Shown: piece after piece, positions 1 through 9,391 of the stretch | Layout: every line of letters begins with the position of its first letter | Position numbering within the stretch: the stretch's first letter is position 1 | Assembly: GCF_020616155.1 (NCBI RefSeq) | Contig: NZ_CP085530.1 | Span: 991,501-1,055,500, forward strand | Length of the DNA: 64,000 nucleotides | Direction of reading: 5' to 3' | Origin: Vogesella sp. XCS3 | GTDB taxonomy: Bacteria > Pseudomonadota > Gammaproteobacteria > Burkholderiales > Chromobacteriaceae | Made by a program: the position numbers and the translations under genes | Notes under the pieces: generated by a model | What the model was told of the DNA's origin: nothing | The model's input: only the letters and a program-made list of their open reading frames with translations | Databases searched by the model: none

Positions 1-92
1 CCATTTTGGGCAACGCACCCACCCGGCAAGCACGCCAACCACATTAAACATTAGCAATCATATACTTACAAAAAGCCGCCAGCCCCGACAGC

Positions 93-102
93 GTTGGCCG
101 CA
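93..102 (+). repeat. Uptake-sequence-like decamer, intergenic copy upstream of trkA
   Basis: Exact copy of GTTGGCCGCA, the word repeated 39 times in this window (all positions are in the findings). This copy lies in the 209-base non-coding stretch before trkA, so codon choice cannot explain it. The rest of bases 1-209 shows no gene. A weak promoter-like pair may exist (TTGATA at 149-154, then TAAAAT or TATTCC), but the match is too poor to call. Confidence 0.6.
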
Positions 103-209
103 TGATCAACGCTCCTGGCCGAGGCAAGCCAGGGCTCGATATGCACGCTTGATACAGCGTAAAATGGCAGTTATTCCGATTCCACTGCCCGCCAGCCATT
201 AACCTGCAC

Positions 210-1580
210 ATGAAAATACTGATTCTGGGCTGCGGCCAGGTCGGCGCCAGCGTCGCCGAAAACCTGGTAGATGAAGGTAACGACATCACCGTGGTAGACC
301 AAGACCCCAACCTGCTGAAACTGCTGCAGGCCAAGCTGGATATCCGTACGGTAGCCGGCAATGCCGCCCTGCCCGGCATACTGCGCCAGGCCGGTGCCGA
401 CGAGGCCGAAATGCTGCTGGCGCTGACCCGTAGCGACGAAACCAATCTGCTGGCCTGCGCGCTGGCACAGCGCCACTTCAATATCCCTACCCGCATCGCC
501 CGCATCCGCGCTACCGACTACGTGGACGGCGACCTGCCTGTGCTGGAGCAGTTTGGCGTGGAGCACGCTATCTGCCCGGAGCAAATCGTGACCCAGAACC
601 TGAAGCGCCTGCTGCAGTACCCGCGCGCGCTGCAGGTTATCGACTTTGCCGAAGGCAGTGCCCAGCTGGTGGTATCGCGTGCACAGCAAGGCGGCAAGCT
701 GCTGGGCAAGCCGCTGCGCCAGCTGCGCGAGGACATGCCGGACACCGACTGCCGCATCTGCGCCATCTACCGCGACGACAGGCTGGTACAGCCCGATGGC
801 AGCACGGTGATACAGGAAGGTGACGAAGTGTTTTTTGTGGCCGCGCGCGCCGACATCCCCACCATGCTGGCCGAGCTGCGCCCCAGCGAAAAGGCGGTAA
901 AACGGGTGATGATCGCCGGTGGCGGCAATATCGGCTACCGCCTGGCGCGGCAGCTGGCCGACGACTACGAAGTCAAGATCATCGAATACCGCGCCGAGCG
1001 CGCGCGCTGGCTTGCAGAAAACCTGCCTGGCGTACTGGTGCTGCACGGCGAGGCCACCGACGAGGCGCTGCTGGAAGAAGAGAACATCGACGAGATGGAC
1101 GCTTTTTGCGCGCTGACCAACGACGACGAAGACAACCTGATGTCCACGCTGCTGGCCAAGCGCATGGGGGCGCGGCGTGTCATTGCGCTGGTCAACCGCG
1201 CCAGCTACGTGGACCTGCTGGAAGGTAACCGCATCGACATCGTCATTTCACCTTATCTGTCTACCATCGGTTCGATTCTGGCGCATCTGCGCCGCGGCGA
1301 CGTGGTAGCGGCGCACCCGGTACGGCGCGGCCGCGCCGAGGTGCTGGAGGTGATCATCCACGGCGACAGCCACAGCTCGCGCATGGTTGGCCGCCGCGTC
1401 GACGCGCTAGACCTGCCGCGCGGCTGCAGCATCAGCGCCATCATCCGCGACGGCCAGGTGCTGATGGCACACCACGACACCCTGCTGCAAGCCGAAGACC
1501 ACCTGATCATCTTCGTGCACGGCCGCCACCGCGTGAAACAAATCGAAAAACTGACACAAGTGAAACTGGGGTTCTTCTGA
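210..1580 (+). CDS. trkA: Trk system potassium transporter TrkA
   Basis: Cytoplasmic NAD-binding gating subunit of the Trk potassium uptake system; it binds the membrane subunit TrkH. The 456 residues hold two tandem RCK units. The first begins at the N-terminus with a Rossmann glycine motif (GCGQVG, residues 7-12) and the second near residue 233 (GGGNIG). TrkA_C-type segments follow each, as in full-length TrkA (about 458 aa in E. coli). The ATG at 210 opens directly on the first beta strand (MKILILGCG), so the start is well fixed. The VOC gene begins 3 bases after the stop and trkH follows that, so the three genes probably share a transcript. Confidence 0.96.
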   Translation: MKILILGCGQVGASVAENLVDEGNDITVVDQDPNLLKLLQAKLDIRTVAGNAALPGILRQAGADEAEMLLALTRSDETNLLACALAQRHFNIPTRIARIRATDYVDGDLPVLEQFGVEHAICPEQIVTQNLKRLLQYPRALQVIDFAEGSAQLVVSRAQQGGKLLGKPLRQLREDMPDTDCRICAIYRDDRLVQPDGSTVIQEGDEVFFVAARADIPTMLAELRPSEKAVKRVMIAGGGNIGYRLARQLADDYEVKIIEYRAERARWLAENLPGVLVLHGEATDEALLEEENIDEMDAFCALTNDDEDNLMSTLLAKRMGARRVIALVNRASYVDLLEGNRIDIVISPYLSTIGSILAHLRRGDVVAAHPVRRGRAEVLEVIIHGDSHSSRMVGRRVDALDLPRGCSISAIIRDGQVLMAHHDTLLQAEDHLIIFVHGRHRVKQIEKLTQVKLGFF

Positions 1581-1582
1581 GC

Positions 1583-1975
1583 ATGAGCATACGCGGCATC
1601 CACCACGTGGCCATTATTGCGGCCAACTATGCGCGCTCGCGCGACTTTTATCTGAACACCCTGGGCTTTACCCTGGTGTCAGAGCACTACCGTGCCGAGC
1701 GCGACTCCTGGAAACTGAACCTGGCGCTGCCGGATGGCTGCCAGATCGAGCTGTTCAGCTTTCCCAGCCCGCCACCCCGCCCCACCCGGCCAGAAGCCTG
1801 CGGGCTACGCCACCTGGCGCTGGCTACCACCGGTCTGGACGCCGACATCGCCCGCCTGACCAGCCTGGGTGTCACTTGCGAGCCGGTGCGCGTGGATGAG
1901 TACACCGACCGCCGCTTTACCTTCCTGGCCGACCCGGACGGGCTGCCGATCGAGCTGTACGAAGTGCCGGCATGA
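1583..1975 (+). CDS. VOC family (glyoxalase/bleomycin-resistance fold) protein
   Basis: Small soluble metal-binding fold protein of 130 aa. It resembles the YaeR/GloA2 subgroup: the N-terminus runs IRGIHHVAIIAANYARSRDFY, with His at the usual first metal position, a middle LRHLAL strand carries another His, and the C-terminus ends in DPDGLPIELYE with the usual Glu. The substrate cannot be read from sequence; glyoxalase activity is only one possibility. It is sandwiched between trkA (3 bases upstream) and trkH (4-base overlap), an unusual position that suggests co-expression with potassium uptake. Confidence 0.85.
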   Translation: MSIRGIHHVAIIAANYARSRDFYLNTLGFTLVSEHYRAERDSWKLNLALPDGCQIELFSFPSPPPRPTRPEACGLRHLALATTGLDADIARLTSLGVTCEPVRVDEYTDRRFTFLADPDGLPIELYEVPA

Positions 1976-3426
1976 GCAAGCTGCTACCCATCATCCACGT
2001 GCTGTCCAAGCTTATCTTGCTGTCGGCCGTGATGTTTCTGGTGCCCTGTGCGGTGTCCTGGTATTTCCATGACGGTACCTGGCGGCACTTCCTGCACTCG
2101 GCAGCCACGGGCCTGCTGATTGGCAGCGGTAGCTGGCTGGCCACCCGCCGTTTCGAGCGCGAGCTGAAGCCGCGTGACGGCTTTATCCTGGTGACGCTGC
2201 TGTGGCTGGGTTTTACCGCCATGTCGGCCGTGCCGCTGTGGCTGTACCTGCCAAACCTGAGCGTGACCGACGCCTTTTTCGAAGCCATGTCGGCGCTCAC
2301 TACCACCGGCGCCACCACGCTGCAGGGGCTGGAACACCTGGCACCAGCCATGAACTTCTGGCGGCATTTCCTGAGCTGGCTAGGCGGCATGGGCATTATC
2401 GTGCTGGCGGTGGCCGTGCTGCCCATGCTGGGCATCGGTGGCATGCAGCTGTACAAGGCCGAGATCCCCGGCCCGATGAAGGAAACCAAACTGGCACCGC
2501 GCATCGGCCAGACCGCCAAAAACCTGTGGTACGTGTACAGCGCGCTCACCGTGATCTGCTTTGTCTGCCTGTACCTGGCCGGCATGACACCACTGGATGC
2601 GCTGTGCCACGCCTTTACCGCCGTGGCGCTGGGCGGGTTTTCCACCTACGACCAGAGCGTCGGCTATTTTGACTCGCTACTGATCGAGGCCATCCTGATT
2701 GTATTCATGCTGCTGGGCGCGCTGAATTTTGCCACCCACTTTACCGCGTGGCAGCGCAAATCGCTGCGCAGCTACTGGCAAGATATCGAGGCCCGTTACG
2801 TACTGGGTCTCTTGGCCGCCAGCGTACTGCTGGCCAGCGTCTACCTGTGGTGGCAGGGCGTGTACGACTTTGCCACCGCGCTGCGCCATGTGGCATTCAA
2901 CCTGGTATCGGTGGCCACCGATACCGGCTACGCCAGCGTGGATTACGCCCAATGGCCCATGCTGGTGCCGCTGTGGATGCTGTTCCTGTCGTGTATTACC
3001 GTCAGCTCCGGCTCCTGTGGCGGCGGCATCAAGATGATCCGCACCCTGGTGCTTACCCGCCAGAGCTACCGCGAAATGGGGAACCTGCTGCATCCGCGCG
3101 CAGTCCTCCCCTTGATCATCGGGGGGCGCACCATTCCCGAGCGCATCGCACAGTCGGTGCTGGGCTTTATTTTTGTGTATTTCATGAGCGTGGTCATGCT
3201 GAGTTTCGTGCTGATCGGTAGCGGCATGGACTTCCTTAGCGCCTTCACCGCCATTCTGGCCTGCATCAACAATGTAGGGCCGGGCCTGGGCACGGTAGGG
3301 CCTGCAGGCAACTACGCCGCGCTCAACGACTTTCAGACCTGGGTCTGCAGCTTTGCCATGCTGCTGGGCCGGCTGGAGATTTTTTCCATCCTGATTCTGT
3401 TTACCCCTGCTTTCTGGCGAAAATGA
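1972..3426 (+). CDS. trkH: TrkH family potassium uptake protein
   Basis: Membrane-spanning potassium translocating subunit of the Trk system, 484 aa, about the E. coli TrkH length (483). It is strongly hydrophobic and has the four pore-loop signatures of the family, for example SALTTTGATT, ALGGFSTYD, ATDTGYASVDY and NNVGPGLGTVG. SGSCGGGIKMIR before the last repeat is also typical. Its ATG overlaps the stop of the VOC gene by 4 bases, and its stop overlaps the following transglycosylase start. It should work with TrkA encoded 400 bases upstream. Confidence 0.96.
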   Translation: MSKLLPIIHVLSKLILLSAVMFLVPCAVSWYFHDGTWRHFLHSAATGLLIGSGSWLATRRFERELKPRDGFILVTLLWLGFTAMSAVPLWLYLPNLSVTDAFFEAMSALTTTGATTLQGLEHLAPAMNFWRHFLSWLGGMGIIVLAVAVLPMLGIGGMQLYKAEIPGPMKETKLAPRIGQTAKNLWYVYSALTVICFVCLYLAGMTPLDALCHAFTAVALGGFSTYDQSVGYFDSLLIEAILIVFMLLGALNFATHFTAWQRKSLRSYWQDIEARYVLGLLAASVLLASVYLWWQGVYDFATALRHVAFNLVSVATDTGYASVDYAQWPMLVPLWMLFLSCITVSSGSCGGGIKMIRTLVLTRQSYREMGNLLHPRAVLPLIIGGRTIPERIAQSVLGFIFVYFMSVVMLSFVLIGSGMDFLSAFTAILACINNVGPGLGTVGPAGNYAALNDFQTWVCSFAMLLGRLEIFSILILFTPAFWRK

Positions 3427-5258
3427 CCATGCAAAAACGATTCTCCCTGCTGGGTTTCGCCCTGATTCCGCTGCTAAGCCACGCCTTGAGCGATAGCCAG
3501 CTATTTGATGCACGCGAAGCCTACCGTAAAGGCGACACCGCCACCCTGGCAAGTCTGGCCGGCCAGGCTGACAAAAACCTGCTGGATGCCTACCCGGCGT
3601 ACTGGCTGGCGCTAAAAGCACTCGAAACCGGCGACAGCAACCCGGCGCGCCAGTTTGTGAACCGCTACCGCAGCGGCTACCTGGTAGAACGCACCCTGAA
3701 CGAGCTACTGGAAGACATGGGCCGGCGCGGCCAATGGGACGAACTGCTGAAAACCGCCCCGGTGCTGGCCGACAACGCCCGCGACGCCGAAACCGGCTGC
3801 TTCGTCAGCCTGGCCACCCTGCAAAAACAGCAAAACGCCAAACCCGACCGCAGCTATCTGGCCGGCAACCTGGCCGACGGCTGCAACCGCCTGATCGACG
3901 CCCAAGCCGCCCGCGGCCTGCTCGATAGCGCGCAAACGCAGGCGCGCCTGCGCCAGCTGATTACCGGCAATTTCATTACCACCGCGCGGCGGCTGGCTGC
4001 TGCGGCCAACCTGGAAGACAACTTCTTCCGCCCCGGCAGCACCGAACAACAAGCGCAGGCACTGGTCACGCGCGGCAAAAGCGACATAAGCGGCGCGCTG
4101 GCGCAATTGGCTGGCAACAGCCAGCTATCTGCGGCGCAGCGTGGCTTCGTCTACGGCCAGCTGGGCTTGCTGGCTGCACGCCGCCTGGATATGGCCACGG
4201 CGCTAAGCGCCTACGGCCAAGCCGACCCGGCACAGCTCAACGACGAGCAATGGGAATGGTGGCTACGCGCTGCCCTGCGCCAGGAAGACTGGGGCCGTGT
4301 GGAGCAGATCGCCAGCGCCATGCCGGATGCCCTTGCCAGCAAGCCTGCCTGGCAATATTGGCGCGCCCGCGCCATGAAAGCGCAAGGCCGCCTGCCGGAG
4401 GCTATGCCGGTGTTCGTGAAAACCAGCTTCGAGCACAGCTATTACGGCCTGCTGGCCAAGGAAGAGCTGGGTGTGACGCTGGAAGCGCCGCCGGCCAGAA
4501 TCGTAGTAGACGACGCCACCAGCCGCGCGGTGGCAGCCGACCCCGGCATCGCCCAGGCCCTGGCCCTGTTTGAGCTGGCCGAGCGCAGCAACCGCGCCGA
4601 ATGGCGCGAAGAAGGCCGCCGGGTGTGGCGCTGGGCACTACGCGAGCGCAGCGACCTGCAACTGCTGGCCGCCGCCGACATTGCCCGCCAGCGCAACCTG
4701 TACGACATGGCCATCCACGCCGCCGAACGCACCCGTGACAACCACGACTTCAGCCTGCGCTACCTGTCGCCCTACCGTGACATTACCCGCACCTACGCCC
4801 AGCAGCTGGATATCGATGAAGCCTGGGTATACGGCCTGATCCGCCAGGAAAGCCGCTTTCTGAACGTGGCGCGCTCCGGCGTGGGCGCCAGCGGCCTGAT
4901 GCAGCTGATGCCGGCCACCGCCAAATGGGTAGCGGGCAAGATGGGCTTGCCGGGCTACCAGATCAACGACATCAACGACAATATCCGCCTGGGCACCTGG
5001 TATTTACGCCATGTGCTGGATAGTTTGCAGGGTCAGCCGGTACTGGCCACGGCGGCCTATAATGCGGGGCCGGGGCGAGCCCGCGGCTGGCAAACCGTGC
5101 GGCCACTGGAAGGGGCCATTTATACCGAAACCATCCCCTTCAACGAAACGCGCGACTACGTACAGAAGGTGATGGCCAACGCCGTGTATTACGCGGGGGC
5201 TTTCCGCCAGGGCAATGCCACACTCAAAGCACGGCTTGGCACAATTCCGCCACGCTAA
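3423..5258 (+). CDS. slt: Soluble lytic murein transglycosylase (Slt70 family)
   Basis: Periplasmic enzyme that cleaves peptidoglycan glycan strands with formation of 1,6-anhydro-muramyl ends. An N-terminal signal peptide (MTMQKRFSLLGFALIPLLSHA) is followed by a long alpha-helical superhelix domain and a C-terminal SLT domain. The SLT domain has the catalytic Glu in GLIRQESRF (about residue 476), the ASGLMQLMPATA motif and AAYNAGPGRARGW. Length is 611 aa, typical of the family (about 620-645). The ATG overlaps the trkH stop by 4 bases; a second ATG at 3429 is an alternative start. Translationally coupled to the potassium genes, though a functional link is not known. Confidence 0.94.
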   Translation: MTMQKRFSLLGFALIPLLSHALSDSQLFDAREAYRKGDTATLASLAGQADKNLLDAYPAYWLALKALETGDSNPARQFVNRYRSGYLVERTLNELLEDMGRRGQWDELLKTAPVLADNARDAETGCFVSLATLQKQQNAKPDRSYLAGNLADGCNRLIDAQAARGLLDSAQTQARLRQLITGNFITTARRLAAAANLEDNFFRPGSTEQQAQALVTRGKSDISGALAQLAGNSQLSAAQRGFVYGQLGLLAARRLDMATALSAYGQADPAQLNDEQWEWWLRAALRQEDWGRVEQIASAMPDALASKPAWQYWRARAMKAQGRLPEAMPVFVKTSFEHSYYGLLAKEELGVTLEAPPARIVVDDATSRAVAADPGIAQALALFELAERSNRAEWREEGRRVWRWALRERSDLQLLAAADIARQRNLYDMAIHAAERTRDNHDFSLRYLSPYRDITRTYAQQLDIDEAWVYGLIRQESRFLNVARSGVGASGLMQLMPATAKWVAGKMGLPGYQINDINDNIRLGTWYLRHVLDSLQGQPVLATAAYNAGPGRARGWQTVRPLEGAIYTETIPFNETRDYVQKVMANAVYYAGAFRQGNATLKARLGTIPPR

Positions 5259-5328
5259 ACAGGCTGAACACGACAAGGCCGCGCGCACAAAACCCGTACG
5301 CGCTGCAAAGATCATCAGGGAGTGCCAC

Positions 5329-6267
5329 ATGAAAATAGCCATTATCGGCGGCGCCGGCTTCGTCGGCAGCCACATAGCAGAACACCTTACCCGTGACGGC
5401 CACGCGCTGACGCTGGCCACCCGCAACCGCGAACGCCACAAGGCCACGCTGATCCCGCTGCCGCACGCCGAGCTGCGCGAGTGCAATGTGCACGAGCCGG
5501 CTCAGCTGGCCGCGCTGCTGGCCGGCCACGACGCCGTGATCAGCATGGTGGGCATCCTGCACGGTAGTCGCGACGCCTTCGAGCGCGCCCACGTGCAGCT
5601 GGTGGAAAAAATCATTGCCGCCTGCCAGGCAAGTGGCATTCGCCGCCTGGTGCACATCAGCGCACTAGGCGCCAGCGAACAGGCCCCCAGCGACTACCAG
5701 CAAACCAAGGGCAAGGCCGAACGGCTGATCGAAGCCAGCGGCCTGGACTACACCATCCTGCGCCCGTCGGTGATCTTTGGCGCCGGCGACAACTTCCTCA
5801 ATATGTTTGCCAAACTGGCTGCTACGGCGCCATTTCTGCCGATTGGCGGTGCCGATACCCGCTTTGCCCCGGTATGGGTAGACGACGTCGCCCGCGCCGT
5901 AGCCGCCAGCCTGGCGCGCCCGGCCACCGTTGGCCGCAAGCTGGACCTGGCCGGCCCCGGCACCTACATGCTGCGCCAGCTGGTAGCCTACGCGGCCAAC
6001 CTGTCCGGCCACCCGCGTACCATCATCGCTCTGCCGGAATGGGCCGCCATGCTGCAAGCCACGCTACTGGGCCTGCTGCCCGGCCCCGCCTTGCTCAGCG
6101 CCGACAATGTGCGCTCGCTGCGGGTGGATAACGTCAGCGAGCAACCCTTCCCCGCCGCGTTGCTGGGCTTTACCCCCACCGCGCTGGAAGCGGTAGCACC
6201 GTTCTATCTGGGCGAGCAGGAATGCAACCTGACGCTGGACCGCTACCGCGCCAGGGCCGCCCGCTGA
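5329..6267 (+). CDS. NDUFA9-like NAD(P)-binding protein (extended/atypical SDR)
   Basis: 312-aa Rossmann-fold protein of the complex I NDUFA9 subunit family. It starts [20 protein letters not shown] with the GxxGxxG dinucleotide motif. It also has HISALGA and a YQQTKGKAE segment at the place of the SDR YxxxK motif, plus [13 protein letters not shown]. Members in bacteria are poorly characterised; quinone or complex I association is inferred from the eukaryotic homologue. The start at 5329 was chosen over an upstream in-frame ATG (5215) because that one lies inside slt and because AGGGAG precedes 5329. It overlaps cca by one base. Confidence 0.88.
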   Translation: MKIAIIGGAGFVGSHIAEHLTRDGHALTLATRNRERHKATLIPLPHAELRECNVHEPAQLAALLAGHDAVISMVGILHGSRDAFERAHVQLVEKIIAACQASGIRRLVHISALGASEQAPSDYQQTKGKAERLIEASGLDYTILRPSVIFGAGDNFLNMFAKLAATAPFLPIGGADTRFAPVWVDDVARAVAASLARPATVGRKLDLAGPGTYMLRQLVAYAANLSGHPRTIIALPEWAAMLQATLLGLLPGPALLSADNVRSLRVDNVSEQPFPAALLGFTPTALEAVAPFYLGEQECNLTLDRYRARAAR

Positions 6268-7493
6268 TGAAGTGCTATATCGTCGGCGGTGCCGTGCGCG
6301 ACCGCCTGCTGGGCCTGCCGGTAAAAGACCGTGACTGGGTGGTGGTAGGCGCCACGCCGGAAGCCATGCTGGCGCGCGGTTTCAAGCCGGTGGGCAAGGA
6401 CTTTCCGGTATTCCTGCACCCGCACACCCACGAGGAGTACGCACTGGCGCGCACCGAGCGCAAGGTTGGCCGCGGCTACCACGGCTTTACCTTCCACGCC
6501 GCGCCCGACGTCACGCTAGAAGAGGACCTGATCCGCCGCGACCTCACAGTCAACGCCATCGCCCAGGACGACGACGGCACGCTGATCGACCCCTACGGCG
6601 GCGTGGCCGACGTACAGGCCGGCGTGCTGCGCCACGTCAGCCCGGCCTTTGCCGAAGACCCGGTGCGCATCCTGCGCCTGGCGCGCTTTGCTGCCCGCTT
6701 CGGCTTTACCGTGGCACCGGAAACGCAAGCACTGATGCAGCAGATGGTGGCCAACGGCGAAGTAGACGCACTGGTGGCCGAGCGCGTGTGGCAGGAACTG
6801 GCCAAGGGCCTGATGACCGACAGGCCGTCGCGCATGCTGCTGACCTTGCGTGACTGTGGCGCCCTGGCGCGGCTGCTGCCCGAAGTGGACGCGCTGTTCG
6901 GCGTACCGCAACGCGCCGACTACCACCCGGAAATCGACACCGGCGACCACGTGATGCGCGTGCTGGACTACAGCGCCAGCCAGGGCCAGCCGCTGCCGGT
7001 GCGTTTTGCCGCGCTGATGCACGACCTGGGCAAGGCGCGTACGCCGGCCGACGTCCTGCCGCGCCACATCGGCCACGAACCGCGTGGCGAAGCGCCGCTG
7101 CTGGCGCTGTGCGAACGGCTGCGCGTCCCCGCCGAATGCCGCGACCTGGCACGCATTACCGCGCTGTACCACACCAAGGTGCACACGGCCTTTCAGCTAC
7201 GCCCGGACACCGTACTGGGCCTGCTGCGCGACTGCGACGCGCTGCGGCGGCCGGAACGCTTTGCCCAGCTGCTGGCCGCCTGCGTGGCCGACGCCCGTGG
7301 CCGCCTGCACTTCGAGCAGTGCGATTACCCGCAGGCCGGCTACCTGGCCGCCATGTTGGCCGCAGCCCAGGCGGTGGATGCCGGCGCAGTAGCCAAAGCC
7401 TGTACCGACAAGAAAAACATCGCCCAGGCCGTGGACGCCGCCCGTGTAGCTGCCATCGCCCAGGCCAAGAAAACCTACCCGCACCCGGCATGA
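6267..7493 (+). CDS. cca: Multifunctional CCA protein (tRNA nucleotidyltransferase)
   Basis: Adds or repairs the 3'-terminal CCA of tRNAs. The 408-aa protein begins with the class II nucleotidyltransferase core ([18 protein letters not shown] with the DxD metal site) and continues with [10 protein letters not shown] and an [14 protein letters not shown] region. A C-terminal HD phosphohydrolase domain ([11 protein letters not shown] near residue 250) marks it as the multifunctional gammaproteobacteria/betaproteobacteria type. The start at 6267 overlaps the preceding TGA (TGATGA), and the gene's own stop overlaps the next ATG, so it lies in a tightly coupled operon. Confidence 0.96.
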   Translation: MKCYIVGGAVRDRLLGLPVKDRDWVVVGATPEAMLARGFKPVGKDFPVFLHPHTHEEYALARTERKVGRGYHGFTFHAAPDVTLEEDLIRRDLTVNAIAQDDDGTLIDPYGGVADVQAGVLRHVSPAFAEDPVRILRLARFAARFGFTVAPETQALMQQMVANGEVDALVAERVWQELAKGLMTDRPSRMLLTLRDCGALARLLPEVDALFGVPQRADYHPEIDTGDHVMRVLDYSASQGQPLPVRFAALMHDLGKARTPADVLPRHIGHEPRGEAPLLALCERLRVPAECRDLARITALYHTKVHTAFQLRPDTVLGLLRDCDALRRPERFAQLLAACVADARGRLHFEQCDYPQAGYLAAMLAAAQAVDAGAVAKACTDKKNIAQAVDAARVAAIAQAKKTYPHPA

Positions 7494-8608
7494 CATTCAC
7501 CACACTCCCCGCTACGCTGATGCGTGGCGGCACCAGCAAGGGCTTGTTCTTCCGCGCCGACCAGCTACCCGACGACCCGGCCCGCGTACAGGCACTGCTG
7601 GTACGCGCGCTGGGCAGCCCCGACCCGTACGGCGGCCAGCTGGACGGCCTGGGCACCGGCATTTCCAGCACCAGCAAGATCGTCATCATCGGCCCATCGC
7701 AACAGCCAGGCTGCCACGTGGACTACCTGTTCGGCCACGTGGCCATCGCCGATGCGCTGGTAGACTGGTCCGGCAACTGCGGCAACCTCAGCGCCGCCGT
7801 ACCGGTGTTTGCGCTGATGCAGCAACTGGTAGCCGGCGCCCCGGCCAACGGCCCGGTGGCAGTACACATCTGGCAAGCCAATATCGGCAAGAAAATCATT
7901 GCCGAGCTCACGATGCAGGACGGCGCACCGGTATGGTGGGGCGACTACCGGCTGGACGGCGTCGCCTTCCCCGCCGCGCCGATCAAGCTGCGCTTTCTGG
8001 ACCCTGCCGGCGGCGCCAGCGGCAAGCTGTTCCCCACCGGCCGCCCGCGCGATACCCTTGCCCTGCCAGACGGCAGCACGCTGGACGCCACCTTGATTGA
8101 CGCCGGCAACCCTACCGTGTTCGTGCGCGCGACCGACCTGGGCCTGCGCGGTGACGAAACCGGCCACGCGCTCAGCCCCGAACAGCAACAAAAGCTGGAA
8201 TGGGCGCGTTGCGCCGGCGCGGTGATGATGAAGCTGGGGCCGGACGCCGACACCATCCGGCGCGAACGCCCGGCCACGCCCAAGATCAGCTTTCTGTCCC
8301 CCGCCAGCCAGGCCGGCTGCGCCGTGACCGCCCGTATCGTCTCGATGGGCCGCCTGCACCACGCCTACACCGGCACCGGCGCCATCGCGCTGGCAGCTGC
8401 TGCCGCCATCAAGAACACGCTGGCGGCCGAGCTGTGCGGCGCCCCGGTACGCGGCCAACCTTTCACTTTTGCCCATGCCGGTGGCTGCCAGACGCTGGAA
8501 GCCATCGTGCAACGCCACGGCCGCAGCTGGCAGGTAAGCGAGGTGGTGATGACACGCCACGCGCGGCCACTGATGCAGGGCACGCTGTACATACCGCAGC
8601 AGCCTTGA
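7490..8608 (+). CDS. PrpF family protein (aconitate-type isomerase/tautomerase)
   Basis: 372-aa member of the PrpF superfamily, which contains 2-methylaconitate cis-trans isomerase and 4-oxalomesaconate tautomerase. The N-terminus ([17 protein letters not shown]) and the [13 protein letters not shown] segment with its Cys are typical, as is the C-terminal [16 protein letters not shown]. No prpC, prpD, acnD or gal genes lie nearby, so the substrate is undetermined. The ATG at 7490 overlaps the cca stop. A strong hairpin terminator follows at 8631. Confidence 0.85.
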   Translation: MTFTTLPATLMRGGTSKGLFFRADQLPDDPARVQALLVRALGSPDPYGGQLDGLGTGISSTSKIVIIGPSQQPGCHVDYLFGHVAIADALVDWSGNCGNLSAAVPVFALMQQLVAGAPANGPVAVHIWQANIGKKIIAELTMQDGAPVWWGDYRLDGVAFPAAPIKLRFLDPAGGASGKLFPTGRPRDTLALPDGSTLDATLIDAGNPTVFVRATDLGLRGDETGHALSPEQQQKLEWARCAGAVMMKLGPDADTIRRERPATPKISFLSPASQAGCAVTARIVSMGRLHHAYTGTGAIALAAAAAIKNTLAAELCGAPVRGQPFTFAHAGGCQTLEAIVQRHGRSWQVSEVVMTRHARPLMQGTLYIPQQP

Positions 8609-8630
8609 ATAGCACTGACAGCAGCAAGCC

Positions 8631-8663
8631 AAACCCCCTGCCACTCACGTGGGCAGGGGGTTT
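8631..8663. terminator. Bidirectional intrinsic terminator after the PrpF gene
   Basis: Twelve-base arms AAACCCCCTGCC / GGCAGGGGGTTT flank an 8-9 base loop, with TTTGTTTT following. It sits between the convergent PrpF gene and the small membrane protein gene on the other strand. Confidence 0.85.
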
Positions 8664-8713
8664 GTTTTGGCACCAGGCCAGTCGCCCTGGGCAGCCGGCT
8701 GTAGCGATGCCGT

Positions 8714-9253
8714 TTAGTCGCGGAAGATAAACTGCCCCTGGGCATCACGCCGCGGCATGGCCATAGGGTTAAAGTCGGGGAAAGCCAGGCTGCGCACGTG
8801 CCAGGTCAACAGCAGGGTCAGCAGGGTCATGACGCCCTGCCCCAGCGCCCAGCCCCCCTGTGGCAGCTGCGACACCAACTGCGGCAGCTGGATTAGCGCG
8901 TACAGGATATACACGTTGAATGCAGCCGCAATCCAGCGCGAAAACCCGGCGGCAAACGCAGCGGGCACCAATGCCGAAAACAGCGCCATCCAGACCCCCT
9001 GCCCGCCCAGTAGCTGGCCATTCTGGTAGCCCACGCCCAGTGATAGCAGGGAAAACCCCATCATCACCGCGATGAGGGTGTGATTCTTTACCTGATACTG
9101 CCGGCGGCGCGCCGGCGTGGCCGTGGCGGCCAACAAATAGGCCAGCTGGCCAGGGTTGGCCGCACTGGCTTGCAGCTCACTGTATATCGCCTGCTTGCTT
9201 TGTCCCTGGGCCAAGGCCTGGTCAATGGCTTGCTGCATTGCCTGTTTCTTCAT
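8714..9253 (-). CDS. Hypothetical membrane protein with N-terminal helical segment
   Basis: 179 aa; I do not recognise the family. An N-terminal soluble, Gln/Ala-rich helical part (about residues 1-45) precedes roughly four hydrophobic segments (for example LIAVMMGFSLLSLGVGY, VWMALFSALVPAAFAAG and VMTLLTLLLTWHV). It ends in a polar tail FPDFNPMAMPRRD. The start at 9253 is preferred over an in-frame ATG at 9271 because AGAGGC lies at normal distance before it. It is monocistronic, divergent from the REC-EAL gene. Confidence 0.7.
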   Translation of the reverse strand: MKKQAMQQAIDQALAQGQSKQAIYSELQASAANPGQLAYLLAATATPARRRQYQVKNHTLIAVMMGFSLLSLGVGYQNGQLLGGQGVWMALFSALVPAAFAAGFSRWIAAAFNVYILYALIQLPQLVSQLPQGGWALGQGVMTLLTLLLTWHVRSLAFPDFNPMAMPRRDAQGQFIFRD

Positions 9254-9391
9254 GATTCTGCCTCTTTTCAATAGCCATCATTGTGCCATAACTGTGCAAT
9301 TGCCCGCCAAAGCAAAGCTATGCATATAGAATGACTGTGAATTTCAATGGCGGATGCTTATACTAAGTTAACCGCCTCAGGGGAAACCGCC

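Noticed and set aside
2677..3621. Open frame of 314 codons on the minus strand
   Set aside because: Shadow of trkH and slt; the His/Gln/Ala-rich translation matches no family.
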